Shown here: positions 1 through 9,400 of the stretch, in pieces
How the letters are laid out: each line of letters begins with the position of its first letter
Numbering within the stretch: position 1 is the stretch's first letter
Assembly (NCBI GenBank): GCA_040905805.1
Contig: JBBDQS010000154.1
Coordinates: 25,884-71,426, forward strand
From: Egibacteraceae bacterium
Lineage (GTDB): Bacteria; Actinomycetota; Nitriliruptoria; Euzebyales; Egibacteraceae
DNA length: 45,543 nucleotides
Direction of reading: 5' to 3'
Notes under the pieces: generated by a model
Database searches by the model: none
Seen by the model: the letters and a program-made list of their open reading frames with translations, nothing else
Told to the model about the DNA's origin: nothing
Program-made: the position numbers and the translations under genes

Positions 1-62
1 GCCCCCCCCCCCACACCCGGCACAGCTGAGAATCGCCCTCGCAGGCTCGGGCTATTCACGAG

Positions 63-1991
63 TCAGTCCGGGAGCGGCAGCTCCGCGTACTGGTTGAGCG
101 CCTCGGGGTTCGCCAGCGCGTCCCGGTTGGCCACCGGCTCCCCGGCGATCATGGCGGCGACCGCCTTCTCCACCTTCTTGCCGCTGATCGTGTAGGGCAC
201 GGCGGTCACGGCCACCACGTGGGCCGGCACGTGGCGTGGTGTCGTCGCCGAGCGGATGGTGGCCCGGATGCGCGCGACGAGGTCCGCGTCCAGGTCCGCC
301 CCGCCGGCCAGGACGACGCACAGCACGATCTCGGTGTCCGCCCCGACCGGGCGTCCCACCACCACGGCGTCGGCCACCTCGGGCAGCCCGTCGATCGCCC
401 GGTAGATCTCGGCCGTGCCGATGCGCACCCCGCCGGGGTTCAGGGTGGTGTCGCTGCGCCCGTGGATCACGACACCGCCCTCCGGGCGGATCTCGATGAA
501 GTCCCCGTGGGTCCACACGCCGGGGTGCTGGGCGAAGTACGCGGCGTGGTAGCGGCTGCCGTCGGGGTCGTCCCAGAAGCCGAGCGGCATGGACGGGAAC
601 GGGCGGGTGCAGACGAGCTCGCCCTTCGCGCCGATCACCGGCTTGCCGTCGGCGTCCCAGGCCTCGACGGCCATGCCGAGGCTGCGAGCCTGCAGCTCGC
701 CGCGGCGCACGGGCAGGGTCGGCACCCCCCCGGCGAAGCAGCCGATCAGGTCGGTGCCCCCCGAGACGGAGGCCAGTGGCACGTCGGCGCGGACGTTGGC
801 GTACACCCAGTCGAACTGCTCGGGGGACAAGGGGGACCCGGTGGACAGGACCATCCGCAGGCTCGACAGGTCGGCGAGGTCGGCGGGCCTGACCCCCGCC
901 CGCTCGTTGGCGGTGAGGAACCGCGGGCTCGTCCCGAAATGGGTGACGCGCGCCCGCTCGACCAAGCGCCAGAGGGTCCCGATGTCGGGGTGGGTGGGCG
1001 CTCCGTCGTACAGCACGATCGTGGCCGCGCTGGCCAACGCGGAGACCAGCCAGTTCCACATCATCCAGCCGGTCGTGGTGAACCAGAACACCACGTCGCC
1101 GGGGCGCACGTCGCTGGCCAGCCGGTGCTCGGCGAGATGCTTGACCAGGGTGCCGGCCGTGCCGTGCACGATGCTCTTCGGCGGGCCGGTTGTCCCCGAC
1201 GAGAACAGGATCGCCAGCGGATGGTCCGCGGGCACCTGGGCGAAGACGGGCACGGTGGCGTCACCCGCCAGCAGGTCGTCGTAGCGCAGTCGGCGATGGT
1301 CCGCCAGGTCCGGACCGTCGCCGGTGACCTCGACCACGACGACGTGCTCGATCGCGGGGATCGCGTCCAGGACCGCTCCGACCTTGCCCGCCAAAGGGTG
1401 CAGCCGGCCGTTGTAGCGGTAGCCGTCGGCGACGGCGAGCACCCGCGGCGCGATCTGGCCGAACCGGTCGACGACGCCCTGCGGCCCGAAGTCGGGGGAG
1501 CACGACGACCACACGGCTCCGAGGGCGGCGGTCGCCAGCGCCAGCACGACCGTGGGGACGGTGTTGGGCAGCAGACCGGCGACCCGGTCGCCCGGTGCGA
1601 CCCCGAGCGCGGCCAGGCCCTGCTGCGCGCGCGCCACCCGCCGGCGCAGGTCGGCCCAGGACACCACCTCGTCGGGGCGGTCCTCGCCGGCGGCGACGAT
1701 GGCGGGGGTTTCGTCCTGCCGACGCAGGAGGTTCTCCGCCATGTTCATCCGCGCGTCGGCGAACCATCGGGTGCCCGGCATCCGCGGCTCCCCCATGACC
1801 CTCGAGTACGCCTGGGACGCCACGACCCCGCCGTCGCGCCACACCGCCGCCCAGAACGCCTCCGGCTCGTCGATCGACCACCGCCACAGCTGCGGGTACC
1901 CGACCTCGTGCCCAACGGCGTCCAGGGTGAACCGGTGCAGGAGCGTGGAGCGGATCTGCTCCGTGGACGGTGTCCAGAGGACCGCGCTCAT
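63..1991 (-). CDS. Acetoacetyl-CoA synthetase (acetoacetate--CoA ligase)
   Basis: Cytosolic adenylate-forming ligase, predicted to activate acetoacetate to acetoacetyl-CoA for ketone-body or polyhydroxybutyrate use. At 642 residues it has the length of the family. Seen in the sequence: the AMP-binding loop SSGTTGPPK near residue 263, a hinge region with GRSDTTLNPGGVRIG, and the C-terminal TISGKKVEKAV segment carrying the catalytic lysine. The block GFWDDPDGSRYHAAYF is typical of acetoacetyl- rather than acetyl-CoA synthetases. It diverges from the glutamate dehydrogenase gene with only 48 bp between the starts, so the two promoters must overlap. The specific substrate is inferred from family resemblance. 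Confidence 0.93.
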   Translation of the reverse strand: MSAVLWTPSTEQIRSTLLHRFTLDAVGHEVGYPQLWRWSIDEPEAFWAAVWRDGGVVASQAYSRVMGEPRMPGTRWFADARMNMAENLLRRQDETPAIVAAGEDRPDEVVSWADLRRRVARAQQGLAALGVAPGDRVAGLLPNTVPTVVLALATAALGAVWSSCSPDFGPQGVVDRFGQIAPRVLAVADGYRYNGRLHPLAGKVGAVLDAIPAIEHVVVVEVTGDGPDLADHRRLRYDDLLAGDATVPVFAQVPADHPLAILFSSGTTGPPKSIVHGTAGTLVKHLAEHRLASDVRPGDVVFWFTTTGWMMWNWLVSALASAATIVLYDGAPTHPDIGTLWRLVERARVTHFGTSPRFLTANERAGVRPADLADLSSLRMVLSTGSPLSPEQFDWVYANVRADVPLASVSGGTDLIGCFAGGVPTLPVRRGELQARSLGMAVEAWDADGKPVIGAKGELVCTRPFPSMPLGFWDDPDGSRYHAAYFAQHPGVWTHGDFIEIRPEGGVVIHGRSDTTLNPGGVRIGTAEIYRAIDGLPEVADAVVVGRPVGADTEIVLCVVLAGGADLDADLVARIRATIRSATTPRHVPAHVVAVTAVPYTISGKKVEKAVAAMIAGEPVANRDALANPEALNQYAELPLPD

Positions 1992-2039
1992 GCGGCCATC
2001 GTACGGACATCACCATGCACGGTGTGCGAGGCTGGCCGG

Positions 2040-5000
2040 GTGAGCGATCTTCACGCGGACGCCGATGGCCTCCAGGTGTTGCTGCACCGGATCGCCGAGC
2101 AGCTGGACGGTCGGCGCGCCGAGCTGGTCGCGGGCCTCGCGCGAGCGGCGTACCGCCGGACGGTGGCGGCCCGGACGGCCGAACCGGATCCGTCCGTGAT
2201 CGTCGCGCACCTGGAGGCCGCACTCGATCTCATCGATGCCCGCCCCCCCGGCACGCTGGCCCTGCGGGTCACCACCCCCGAGGAGCCCGCGGAGCCGGGC
2301 CGCCCCCGCAGCGGGACGGTCGTGGAGGTGGCCGTGGAGGACTCACCGTTCCTGCTGTCGACGATCAACGAGGAGCTCGCCCAGCGCGACTTCGAGCTCG
2401 TCGACGTGGCCCACCCGATCGTGGGCGTGGAACGCGGCGAGGACGGCTCGGTGACCAGGATCCTGCCCGCCCGGGACGCCGGCCGCCGCGAGGCATGGAT
2501 CCGCATCGAGCTCGACCGGCCTCTGGAGACCGATGGCCTGGGCGAGCTCGAGGCGGCGCTGCGGACGGTGCTGTCCGACGCGCTGGTGGCCACCGACGAC
2601 TACCAGGCCATGCGCGCCCAGGTGGAGGAGGCGGCGTTCGCCACCCGAGCGAGCGCCGGTGCGCGCTACGGCCCCGAGGAGGTCGACGAGTCGGTGGCGC
2701 TGCTGGACTGGTTGCTCGATGACCACTTCGTGCTGCTCGGCGCCCGCGACTACCGACTCGTCGACACCGACGCCGGCCGAGCGGTGGCCGTGCGTCCCGG
2801 CTCCGGCCTGGGCATCCTGTCCGACGAGTCCTCGTCGACGTTCGCTGAGCCCGTGCCGCTGTCCGACCTTTCCGCGGGGCTGCGCCGGCGCATCGAAGGC
2901 GGCGACCTGCTGCTCGTGTCCCGCACGAACCGGACCAGCACGGTCCACCGACGGGAGCGGATGATCTACGTCGGCGTGAAGATGGTGGGCGGCGACGGGG
3001 AGATCGAGGGTGAGTTCCGCTTCCTCGGGCTGTTCGCACAGAAGGCGTTCGCCCAGGCGTCGAGCTCGCTCCCGGTGCTGCGCCGCAAGCTGCGCACGAT
3101 CCTGGAGTGGGAGGACATCGTCGAGCACTCCTACGAGGAGCGCGCGCTGCGCACCATGTTCGAGGCGCTGCCCAAGCACGAGCTCTTCCAGGCGGACACC
3201 GCCGAGCTGCACGCCCAGCTGATGGAGATGCTCGGCGCGCAGAGCCGGCAGGACGTCCGGGTGCTGTGCCGCACCGACCGGCGCAGCGCGTCGGTGCTGG
3301 TGATCGTCCCCCGCGACCGGTTCAGCGCCAGGATCCGCAAGCGCATCCAGCAGCTGCTGGTCACGGCGTTTCGAGCCGACACGATCGACTACCACCTGTC
3401 GATCACCGACAGCGACCAGGCGGTGCTGCACTTCGTCCTGCACGTCGGCGACACCCTGCCGCCGGTCGCGACCGACGCGCTGGAGCGCGAGATCGCGGAG
3501 ATCACCCGGACCTGGGAGGACGACCTGGCCGCGGAGCTGGAGCGGGCGTACGGGGACCGCGACGGGCGTCGCCTCGCCGCCGCCTACGCCGGCGCGTTCC
3601 CGCCCGGCTACACCGACGCCAAGCCGGCCACCGAGGCGGTCGCCGACATCATCGAGCTGGAGCAGCTCGAGGTCGTGCGGATGGCCCTGCGGCCGTCGCC
3701 GGACCCTGCCGCGGACCCCCCGCTGCGGTTCATGCTCTACAAGGCCGGGCCGGGCGTGGAGCTGTCGACGTTCCTGCCGATCCTGGAGAGCCTCGGTCTG
3801 ACGGTGGTGGAGGAGGTCCCCCATCGGCTCGCGCTGGCGAACCGGTCGGGAGGGGATGTGACGCTGCACGACTTCGGTGTGCGGACGGCGGCGAGCGTCA
3901 CCGTGGACGTCGCCCGGGACGGCCCGCGGCTGGCGGCGGCGGCCCGCGCGGTCTGGGACGGCCGTGCGGAGGGCGACACCCTCAACCATCTGGTGCTGCA
4001 CGCGGGCCTGGACTGGGATGACGTCACGGTCCTGCGCGCCTACCGCCGCTACCGGCGTCAGGTGGGAACGACCTTCACGGAGGCCTACCAGGCCCAGGCG
4101 CTGGTGGCGCACCCCGACGTCGCCCGCGGGCTCATGGAGCTGTTCGCGGCGCGGTTCGAGCCGGACGTCGACGGCCGGGACGTGCGGGTGGACGAGGCCC
4201 GTGACCGGGTGCTGGCCGGCCTCGACGCCGTGGAACGTCTTGACGCCGACCGCATCCTGCGCGGCGTCCTCGGGCTCGTCGACGCCACCCTGCGGACCAA
4301 CCGCTACCGCACGGGCCGCACCAGCCTGACCTTCAAGATGGACAGCTCCCGGGTGCCGGGCATGCCGAAGCCCGTCCCGTCCGTGGAGGTGTTCGTCTAC
4401 GCCCCCGAGATGGAGGGCGTGCACCTGCGGGGGGGCCACGTGGCGCGGGGCGGCATCCGGTGGAGCGACCGCCAGGAGGACGTGCGCACCGAGGTGCTCG
4501 GGCTCATGAAGGCCCAGATGGTGAAGAACGCCGTGATCGTGCCGACCGGCTCCAAGGGCGGTTTCGTGCTGAAGCGGCCTCCGTCGGAGCCGAGCGCCCT
4601 GCGACCCGAGGTGCACCGGCTGTACCAGCACTACATCCGCGGGTTGCTCGACGTCACGGACAACGTCGTGGGCGAGCGCTGCGTCCCGCCGACTGGGGTC
4701 ACCCGCCACGACGGCGACGACCCGTACCTGGTCGTCGCAGCCGACCGCGGCACGGCCACGTTCTCCGACACCGCCAACGCGATCAGCGAGGAGTACGGGT
4801 TCTGGCTGGGCGACGCCTTCGCGTCGGGCGGGTCAGCCGGCTACGACCACAAGGCGATGGGCATCACCGCACGGGGGGCGTGGGTCGCGGTGCAGGGCCA
4901 TTTCCGCGAGCTGGACATCGACGTCCAGACCGAACCGATCACCGTGCTCGGCATCGGGGACATGTCCGGCGACGTCTTCGGTAACGGGCTGCTGCAGAGC

Positions 5001-6842
5001 AGCGCGGTGCGCCTGGTCGCGGCGTTCGACCACCGCCACATCTTCATCGACCCGGACCCCGACCCCGCGGTGGGTTACCGCGAGCGGCAGCGGATGTTCG
5101 AGCTGGTGGGCTCGTCCTGGGCCGACTACGACCCGTCGGCGATCAGCCCCGGCGGAGGGGTCTGGTCGCGGACGGCGAAATCGGTGCCGCTGCCGGAGGC
5201 GGTGCGCGCCATGCTGAGCACCGACGAGCAGGCCATGAGCCCGCCCGACCTCATCCGTGCGCTGCTCGGCACGCCGGTCGACCTGCTCTTCGCGGGCGGG
5301 ATCGGGACCTTCGTGAAGTCCAGCCTGGAGAGCGACGCCGACGTGGGGGACCGCGCCAACGACGCGATCCGCATGGACGCCACCGCCCTCGGCGCCCGCG
5401 TGGTGGGGGAGGGGGGCAACCTCGCGATGACCCAGCGGGCGCGCATCGAGTACTCGCGCCGGGGCGGGCACTGCAACACCGACGCGATCGACAACGTCGC
5501 CGGGGTCGACACGTCCGACCGCGAGGTCAACCTGAAGATCCTGTTGCGGACCGCGATCGACCATGGACGGCTCGACCGCGGCGACCGCGACGAACTCCTG
5601 GCGGCGATGACGGACGAGGTCGGCGAGCAGGTCCTGCGCGACGTGTACCTGCAGGTCTCGGCGATCAGCCGGGAGGTCGCCGACAGCGAGCACGCCATGG
5701 TCGCCTACGACCACCTCATGGAGGAGCTGTCCGACGAGGGGCGGGCGCCGGTGAGCCGGCTCGACCGCGACGTCGAGGCGCTGCCCTCGACCGCGGAGAT
5801 GCAGCGGCGTCGGGCCGCGGGCGCGGGGCTGACCCGCCCGGAGCTGTCCGTCCTGCTCGGCTACGCCAAGGTCGAGCTGGCCGATGCCCTGCTGGCGTCC
5901 TCGCTGCCCGACTGGCCACCCCTCGAGGCGGGGCTGTCCATCTACTTCCCCGCCCTGGTCTCCGACCGCTTCGCCGACCTGCTCGGTCAGCACCGGCTGC
6001 GGCGCGAGCTGGTCGCCACGGTCGTGGCCAACGACCTCGTCAACCGCATGGGCATCACCTACGTCAGCCGGACCCGCCAGGAGCTCGGGTCCGCGACGGA
6101 CGAGGTGGCTGCCGCCTACTGGGCCGCCCGCACGGTGACCGACGCCGACGCGCACTGGCGTGCGGTGGAGGCGCTGGACCAGACCGCCACGCCGGCTCTG
6201 CAGCGCGAGCTCGCGGCCGAGGTCGTGACCCTGGTCGACGTGGTCACCCGCGGCTACCTCCGGCCGGCCGAGCCAGCCGACCTCACCGACACCATCGGGC
6301 GTGACCGGGCGGCGTTCACCACGCTGATGGCGTCGATGGCCTCGCTCGGATCACCGGGCCGGCTCGGCGTCCGCCGCGGGCGCATCGACCGCTACGTGGA
6401 CCTCGGTGTCGACGAGGAGCTCGCGGACCGCATCGTCACCGCGTCGGAGCTCACGTTCGTGCACGACGTGGCGACGGTCGCGCGCTTCAGCGGGTGGTCG
6501 GTGCCCGCCGTCGCGGAGGTCTTCCTCACGCTTTCCGAGCTGCTGCCGTTCGACGTGCTGGCCGCGCGCGTCGAGCAGGTGCCGGCCGAGAGCCACTGGG
6601 AACGCTGGCAGATGCGCGGGCTCACCGATGACCTGCGCGACCTGCGCCGGCGGACCGCGGCCCGCGCCATCCGCGAGGGTCCGCCGACCACTGCGGTCGA
6701 GACCGCCGAGCGGTTCCTGGCCACCCGCACGCCGGCGAGCACCCGCGTCGACGCTCTCGTCCGCCGTCTGCAGGCCGAGCCCGACGCGGGCCTGGAGGGT
6801 GTCGCGGTCGCCGTACGTGCCCTCCACGAGCTGCTGGACTGA
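2040..6842 (+). CDS. gdh: NAD-dependent glutamate dehydrogenase, large (about 180 kDa) type
   Basis: Oxidative deamination of glutamate to 2-oxoglutarate and ammonium, linking amino-acid catabolism to the TCA cycle (citrate synthase lies immediately downstream, convergent). The reading frame is open far upstream, but sequence of protein character begins at the GTG at 2040 (VSDLHADADGLQ), giving 1600 residues, the normal length of this family. An N-terminal ACT-like regulatory region comes first. The catalytic core follows, with KNAVIVPTGSKGGFVLK near residue 830 and the NAD-binding part with GARVVGEGGNLAMTQRARIE near residue 1115, then a helical C-terminal domain. Start choice is moderately sure; identity is very sure. 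Confidence 0.95.
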   Translation: MSDLHADADGLQVLLHRIAEQLDGRRAELVAGLARAAYRRTVAARTAEPDPSVIVAHLEAALDLIDARPPGTLALRVTTPEEPAEPGRPRSGTVVEVAVEDSPFLLSTINEELAQRDFELVDVAHPIVGVERGEDGSVTRILPARDAGRREAWIRIELDRPLETDGLGELEAALRTVLSDALVATDDYQAMRAQVEEAAFATRASAGARYGPEEVDESVALLDWLLDDHFVLLGARDYRLVDTDAGRAVAVRPGSGLGILSDESSSTFAEPVPLSDLSAGLRRRIEGGDLLLVSRTNRTSTVHRRERMIYVGVKMVGGDGEIEGEFRFLGLFAQKAFAQASSSLPVLRRKLRTILEWEDIVEHSYEERALRTMFEALPKHELFQADTAELHAQLMEMLGAQSRQDVRVLCRTDRRSASVLVIVPRDRFSARIRKRIQQLLVTAFRADTIDYHLSITDSDQAVLHFVLHVGDTLPPVATDALEREIAEITRTWEDDLAAELERAYGDRDGRRLAAAYAGAFPPGYTDAKPATEAVADIIELEQLEVVRMALRPSPDPAADPPLRFMLYKAGPGVELSTFLPILESLGLTVVEEVPHRLALANRSGGDVTLHDFGVRTAASVTVDVARDGPRLAAAARAVWDGRAEGDTLNHLVLHAGLDWDDVTVLRAYRRYRRQVGTTFTEAYQAQALVAHPDVARGLMELFAARFEPDVDGRDVRVDEARDRVLAGLDAVERLDADRILRGVLGLVDATLRTNRYRTGRTSLTFKMDSSRVPGMPKPVPSVEVFVYAPEMEGVHLRGGHVARGGIRWSDRQEDVRTEVLGLMKAQMVKNAVIVPTGSKGGFVLKRPPSEPSALRPEVHRLYQHYIRGLLDVTDNVVGERCVPPTGVTRHDGDDPYLVVAADRGTATFSDTANAISEEYGFWLGDAFASGGSAGYDHKAMGITARGAWVAVQGHFRELDIDVQTEPITVLGIGDMSGDVFGNGLLQSSAVRLVAAFDHRHIFIDPDPDPAVGYRERQRMFELVGSSWADYDPSAISPGGGVWSRTAKSVPLPEAVRAMLSTDEQAMSPPDLIRALLGTPVDLLFAGGIGTFVKSSLESDADVGDRANDAIRMDATALGARVVGEGGNLAMTQRARIEYSRRGGHCNTDAIDNVAGVDTSDREVNLKILLRTAIDHGRLDRGDRDELLAAMTDEVGEQVLRDVYLQVSAISREVADSEHAMVAYDHLMEELSDEGRAPVSRLDRDVEALPSTAEMQRRRAAGAGLTRPELSVLLGYAKVELADALLASSLPDWPPLEAGLSIYFPALVSDRFADLLGQHRLRRELVATVVANDLVNRMGITYVSRTRQELGSATDEVAAAYWAARTVTDADAHWRAVEALDQTATPALQRELAAEVVTLVDVVTRGYLRPAEPADLTDTIGRDRAAFTTLMASMASLGSPGRLGVRRGRIDRYVDLGVDEELADRIVTASELTFVHDVATVARFSGWSVPAVAEVFLTLSELLPFDVLAARVEQVPAESHWERWQMRGLTDDLRDLRRRTAARAIREGPPTTAVETAERFLATRTPASTRVDALVRRLQAEPDAGLEGVAVAVRALHELLD

Positions 6843-6850
6843 CGCGTCAG
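6839..6850. repeat. 12-bp palindrome holding both stop codons of a convergent gene pair
   Basis: CTGACGCGTCAG is a perfect palindrome. Its left TGA is the glutamate dehydrogenase stop (6840-6842) and its right TCA is the citrate synthase stop read from the other strand. The two genes are separated by only four bases, so there is no room for a conventional terminator. Confidence 0.8.
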
Positions 6851-8133
6851 CGCTGGTCTATGGGCACGTAGTCGCGTCTGGTGGCGCCGGTGTAGATCTG
6901 GCGCGGCCGGTTGATGCGGGTGTGGGGGTCCTCCTTCATCTCCTTCCACTGGGCGATCCATCCCGGGATCCGCCCGATGGCGAAGAGCACGGGGAACATG
7001 TTGAGGGGCAGCCCCATCGCCCGGTAGATCAGCCCGGAGTAGAAGTCGACGTTGGGGTACAGCTTGCGCTCGACGAAGTAGTCGTCGGACAGCGCGGTCT
7101 CCTCCAGGCTGCGGGCGATCTCGAAGAGCGGGTCGTCGCCGACGAGCTTGGCGATGACCCGATCGGCGGTCTCCTTGATGATCTTCGCCCGGGGGTCGTA
7201 GTTCTTGTAGACGCGGTGCCCGAATCCTGGGAGGCGGAAGGGGTCGTCCTTGTCCTTGGCGCGGCGGACGAAGGTCTCGACGTCGTCGTCGGAGGCCTGG
7301 ATCTGGAGGAGGGTCTCCACGACATCCTGGTTGGCGCCGCCGTGCAGGGGCCCCCACAGCGCGGTGATGCCCGCGGAGATGGAGCCGTACAGGTTCAGGT
7401 GGCTGGAGCCGACCATGCGCACGGTCGACGCGGAGCAGTTCTGCTCGTGGTCGGCGTGGAGGATGAAGAGCAGCGTGAGCGCGCGGGCCACCTCGGGGTC
7501 CACCTCGTAGGGCTCGGCCGGGACCGCGAACATCATGTGCAGGAAGTTCTCCGCGAAGCCGAGGGCGTTGTTGGGGTAGATGTAGGGCATCCCGATGGAC
7601 GTCTTGTAGGCCCAGGCCGCGACCGTGGGCAGCTTGGCCATCAGCCGGTAGATGGAGACCTCGACGTCTTCCGGCTTGGAGGGGTCGTAGCGGTCCTGGT
7701 AGAAGGTCGAGAGGGCGCACACCGCGGAGGCGAGGATGGCCATGGGGTGGGCGTCGGTGGGGAAGGCGTCGAAGAACCGGCGCATGTCCTCTCGCAGCAG
7801 GGTGTGGCGGGTGATGTTGTGGCTGAACAGCGCAAGCTGGTCGGCCGTCGGCAGCTCCCCGTGGATGACCAGGTAGGCGGTCTCCAGGAAGGTGGAGTGC
7901 TCCGCCATCTGCTCCAGCGGGTAGCCGCGGTAGCGCAGGATCCCGGCCTCCCCGTCGATGAACGTGACCGCGCTCGTGACCGAGCCGGTATTGATGTAGG
8001 CAGGGTCGTAGGTGACGTGCCCGGTGTCGCGGCGCAGGTTGGTGATATCGAACGCTCGCTCCCCCTCTGACCCCGTGATGAAGGGGGCTTCGAAGGTCTG
8101 CCCGTCGAACACGATGCGTGCGTGGTCGCTCAT
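6847..8133 (-). CDS. gltA: Citrate synthase, type II
   Basis: Condenses oxaloacetate and acetyl-CoA to citrate, the entry step of the TCA cycle. The 428 residues match the hexameric type II enzymes. Visible catalytic regions are LHADHEQNCSAS and GPLHGGANQD (active-site histidines) and GFGHRVYKNYDPRA. The start ATG at 8133 is preceded by GAGG at a suitable distance. It is transcribed toward the glutamate dehydrogenase gene, and the stops of the two lie within one palindrome. The upstream neighbour on the same strand ends 63 bp before it, so a promoter must lie in or near 8134-8196, although I see no convincing hexamers. Confidence 0.96.
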   Translation of the reverse strand: MSDHARIVFDGQTFEAPFITGSEGERAFDITNLRRDTGHVTYDPAYINTGSVTSAVTFIDGEAGILRYRGYPLEQMAEHSTFLETAYLVIHGELPTADQLALFSHNITRHTLLREDMRRFFDAFPTDAHPMAILASAVCALSTFYQDRYDPSKPEDVEVSIYRLMAKLPTVAAWAYKTSIGMPYIYPNNALGFAENFLHMMFAVPAEPYEVDPEVARALTLLFILHADHEQNCSASTVRMVGSSHLNLYGSISAGITALWGPLHGGANQDVVETLLQIQASDDDVETFVRRAKDKDDPFRLPGFGHRVYKNYDPRAKIIKETADRVIAKLVGDDPLFEIARSLEETALSDDYFVERKLYPNVDFYSGLIYRAMGLPLNMFPVLFAIGRIPGWIAQWKEMKEDPHTRINRPRQIYTGATRRDYVPIDQR

Positions 8134-8196
8134 GTACCCATCCTCGGCCCTCGGTGGTGTTTCCTGGGGCAGAGCGTACCCCCGGCACCCAGGCTG

Positions 8197-9258
8197 TTAA
8201 TAGGGATTGGCGGCCTCGGCGAAGGCCGGATCGAGGTCCTCGGCACGCTCGCCCGGAAACGAGACGGTGGCGGGGTTGCCGTCGGAGACGTAGCGCTGGT
8301 CGGGGTTGTCCTGGAACCACTGGAGCCAGAACTCCGAGCCGTAGTTGGCCTCCCCGCCGTCCCAGCTCGATGAGCGGATGCGCGGGATCGCCAGGGGATC
8401 GAACTCCGAGGAGTAGGGCGACGGGGCGGGTCCGGCGCCGACGAGCAGCACGCCCGCATGGGCGTACGGGTCTCCCTCGTGCTCACCCGCGTAGGCGAGG
8501 TCCCGCGGGTCCGGCCAGATCCCCAGCGGCAGCGACAGCGTGACGACCTCCGCCTCCGGCACGTGGTCGGTGATCACGCGCGCGCCGAGGGCGAGCTCGC
8601 GGCGCACGTCGGCTGCGCTCGCCTGGCCGAGGTTCGCGTGACGCAGCGTGTGGTTGCCCAGCTCGAACCCATGCTCGTGCAGCCAGGTCAGCAGGGGTCC
8701 GCTCTCCGCGACGCCGAACGGGCCGGCGTTGATGTAGAGCGAGGCGACCGGGTCGGCGTCCTCCCAGGTCGCCGCGACGTCCATGAGGATCCCGATCGCG
8801 GTGTCGGGATCGACCTCGCCGGCGGGCGTCAGCGCGAACTGCTCACTGCTGGAGTCGTCGAACGTCAGCGCGACGGGCGTTGTCCCCGCCGGCACGTGGA
8901 TCTCGCCGCGCACGAGATCGACCACGCGTACGGGGCGGTAGCCGGCGTCGTACAAACCCTCGAGCTCCGCGCGGAACTCCTCAGGCGAGCGGTCGTACTC
9001 ACCACCACCGCCGTCGGTGACGCGGTGGTGCATGATGACGGGGATCTGGCCGAGCTCGTTGGCCTCGACCGATGCCGGGTCAACCGGGGGGTCCGTCTGC
9101 TCCGGGGTCGTCTCGACCGCCGGCGCGTCCGGGTCGGCGGGCGCCGGACCGGTCGCTGTCGGCGCCCCCTCGTCCGCTTGGCAGGCCCCGAGGGCCAGCG
9201 CAGCGGCGCAGAGGATGATGATCGCCCGACGTGCCACAGGGGATTCCTTGCTCGTCAT
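8197..9258 (-). CDS. Polysaccharide deacetylase-family (CE4-like) lipoprotein
   Basis: Predicted membrane-anchored extracellular lipoprotein of 353 residues. The ATG at 9258 (MTSKESPVARRA) gives a signal peptide ending in a LGAC lipobox with Cys26; the upstream in-frame extension is not protein-like. A Pro/Ala/Asp-rich linker follows. The NodB-like fold is indicated by ALTFDDSSSEQF (the metal-binding aspartates) and GNHTLRHANL (the HxxxH metal site). These proteins remove N-acetyl groups from cell-wall or extracellular polysaccharides; the actual substrate is unknown. It diverges from an exported putative glycoside hydrolase, which suggests a joint role in envelope glycan turnover. Confidence 0.85.
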   Translation of the reverse strand: MTSKESPVARRAIIILCAAALALGACQADEGAPTATGPAPADPDAPAVETTPEQTDPPVDPASVEANELGQIPVIMHHRVTDGGGGEYDRSPEEFRAELEGLYDAGYRPVRVVDLVRGEIHVPAGTTPVALTFDDSSSEQFALTPAGEVDPDTAIGILMDVAATWEDADPVASLYINAGPFGVAESGPLLTWLHEHGFELGNHTLRHANLGQASAADVRRELALGARVITDHVPEAEVVTLSLPLGIWPDPRDLAYAGEHEGDPYAHAGVLLVGAGPAPSPYSSEFDPLAIPRIRSSSWDGGEANYGSEFWLQWFQDNPDQRYVSDGNPATVSFPGERAEDLDPAFAEAANPY

Positions 9259-9400
9259 TTGAACTTGCTCATATCGGCTGGAACCGGCAGGATAGCGCTC
9301 CTGCAAGTCGCCCCGTTCCGTGGGGCCGTTGCCGGGCGCCGAGACCCCGATGCCCGTGTCCGTACCGTGCCCCGTTGGGTTCGCGCCCTCGAGGATCGCC
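9259..9400. promoter_or_regulatory. Divergent promoter region between two secreted-protein genes
   Basis: The 142-bp interval separates the start codons of the deacetylase lipoprotein (-) and the DUF4015 protein (+). Both promoters must lie here, but I could not assign convincing -35/-10 pairs by eye. Confidence 0.5.

Noticed and set aside
1-62. Run of 11 C at the window edge as a regulatory element
   Set aside because: Only the run itself is visible, with no gene context to the left; the bases up to the synthetase stop show nothing else.
219-2039. Upstream 607-codon extension of the glutamate dehydrogenase frame
   Set aside because: It is antisense to the acetoacetyl-CoA synthetase gene and has shadow composition; family length supports the start at 2040.
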